Assembly (NCBI GenBank): GCA_964538565.1
Contig: CAZIGW010000291.1
Location: forward strand, 1-6,167
From: CAYVBN01 sp964538565
GTDB lineage: Bacteria > Pseudomonadota > Alphaproteobacteria > Rhizobiales > Xanthobacteraceae
Length of the DNA: 6,167 bases
Direction: 5' to 3'
Position numbers and translations under genes: made by a program
Notes under the pieces: generated by a model
Told to the model about the DNA's origin: nothing
The model's database searches: none
What the model saw: the letters and a program-made list of their open reading frames with translations, nothing else
In this document: positions 6,124 through 6,167 of the stretch, one piece after another
How positions within the stretch are numbered: position 1 is the first letter of the stretch
How the letters are laid out: every line of letters starts with the position of its first letter

Positions 6124-6167
6124 GGTTTGTTCAAATTGCGCGGGACGCTTCGCCTGCCGCGTGCTCA

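Noticed and set aside
6120..6167. A possible sigma-70 promoter for the oxidase operon on the minus strand starting at TTGAAC
   Set aside because: No acceptable -10 box lies 16-18 bases downstream, and that spacer is occupied by the GC-rich inverted repeat.

Overview
The window is GC-rich and compactly arranged, with proteobacterial-style genes (most like high-GC alpha- or betaproteobacteria; this is inferred from composition and gene style, and no taxonomic marker is present). It holds seven protein-coding genes. I see no RNA gene, mobile element or CRISPR array.

Left part, plus strand (1-1086): a small single-domain cupin (6-410), then an unrecognised membrane protein with three predicted helices and a charged tail (about 487-1086). 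The second gene ends only 12 bases from the end of the convergent operon that fills the rest of the window, and no terminator-like hairpin lies between them.

Right part, minus strand (6009 down to 1099): one tightly packed operon for a cytochrome-c-dependent heme-copper terminal oxidase of the caa3 type. In order of transcription it carries subunit II with CuA and a C-terminal cytochrome c domain; subunit I with the two first helices of subunit III at its C-terminus; a short five-helix subunit III; a 112-residue small membrane protein; and a CtaG assembly factor of the Caa3_CtaG type. Neighbouring genes overlap by 4, 4 and 1 bases or are 3 bases apart, so translation is probably coupled. The products would form one membrane complex: electrons pass from a c-type cytochrome to the fused heme c and CuA of subunit II, then to heme a and the heme a3/CuB centre of subunit I. 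CtaG would help insert copper.

The point most worth checking is in subunit I. All metal ligands, the active-site tyrosine and the HPEVY glutamate are present, but the residues that define the two classical proton channels are not. The D-channel aspartate is Asn124, one of the two D-channel asparagines is Val113, and the K-channel lysine is Gln351. The usual glutamate/WTxxP signature at the K-channel entrance in subunit II also appears to be missing. The complex therefore looks like an oxygen reductase with rerouted or reduced proton uptake. I have the impression that related operons elsewhere share these changes, so this may be a property of a clade rather than of this genome.

The operon's upstream region (6010-6167) holds a perfect 10-bp inverted repeat with a 4-base loop but no promoter I can call with confidence.
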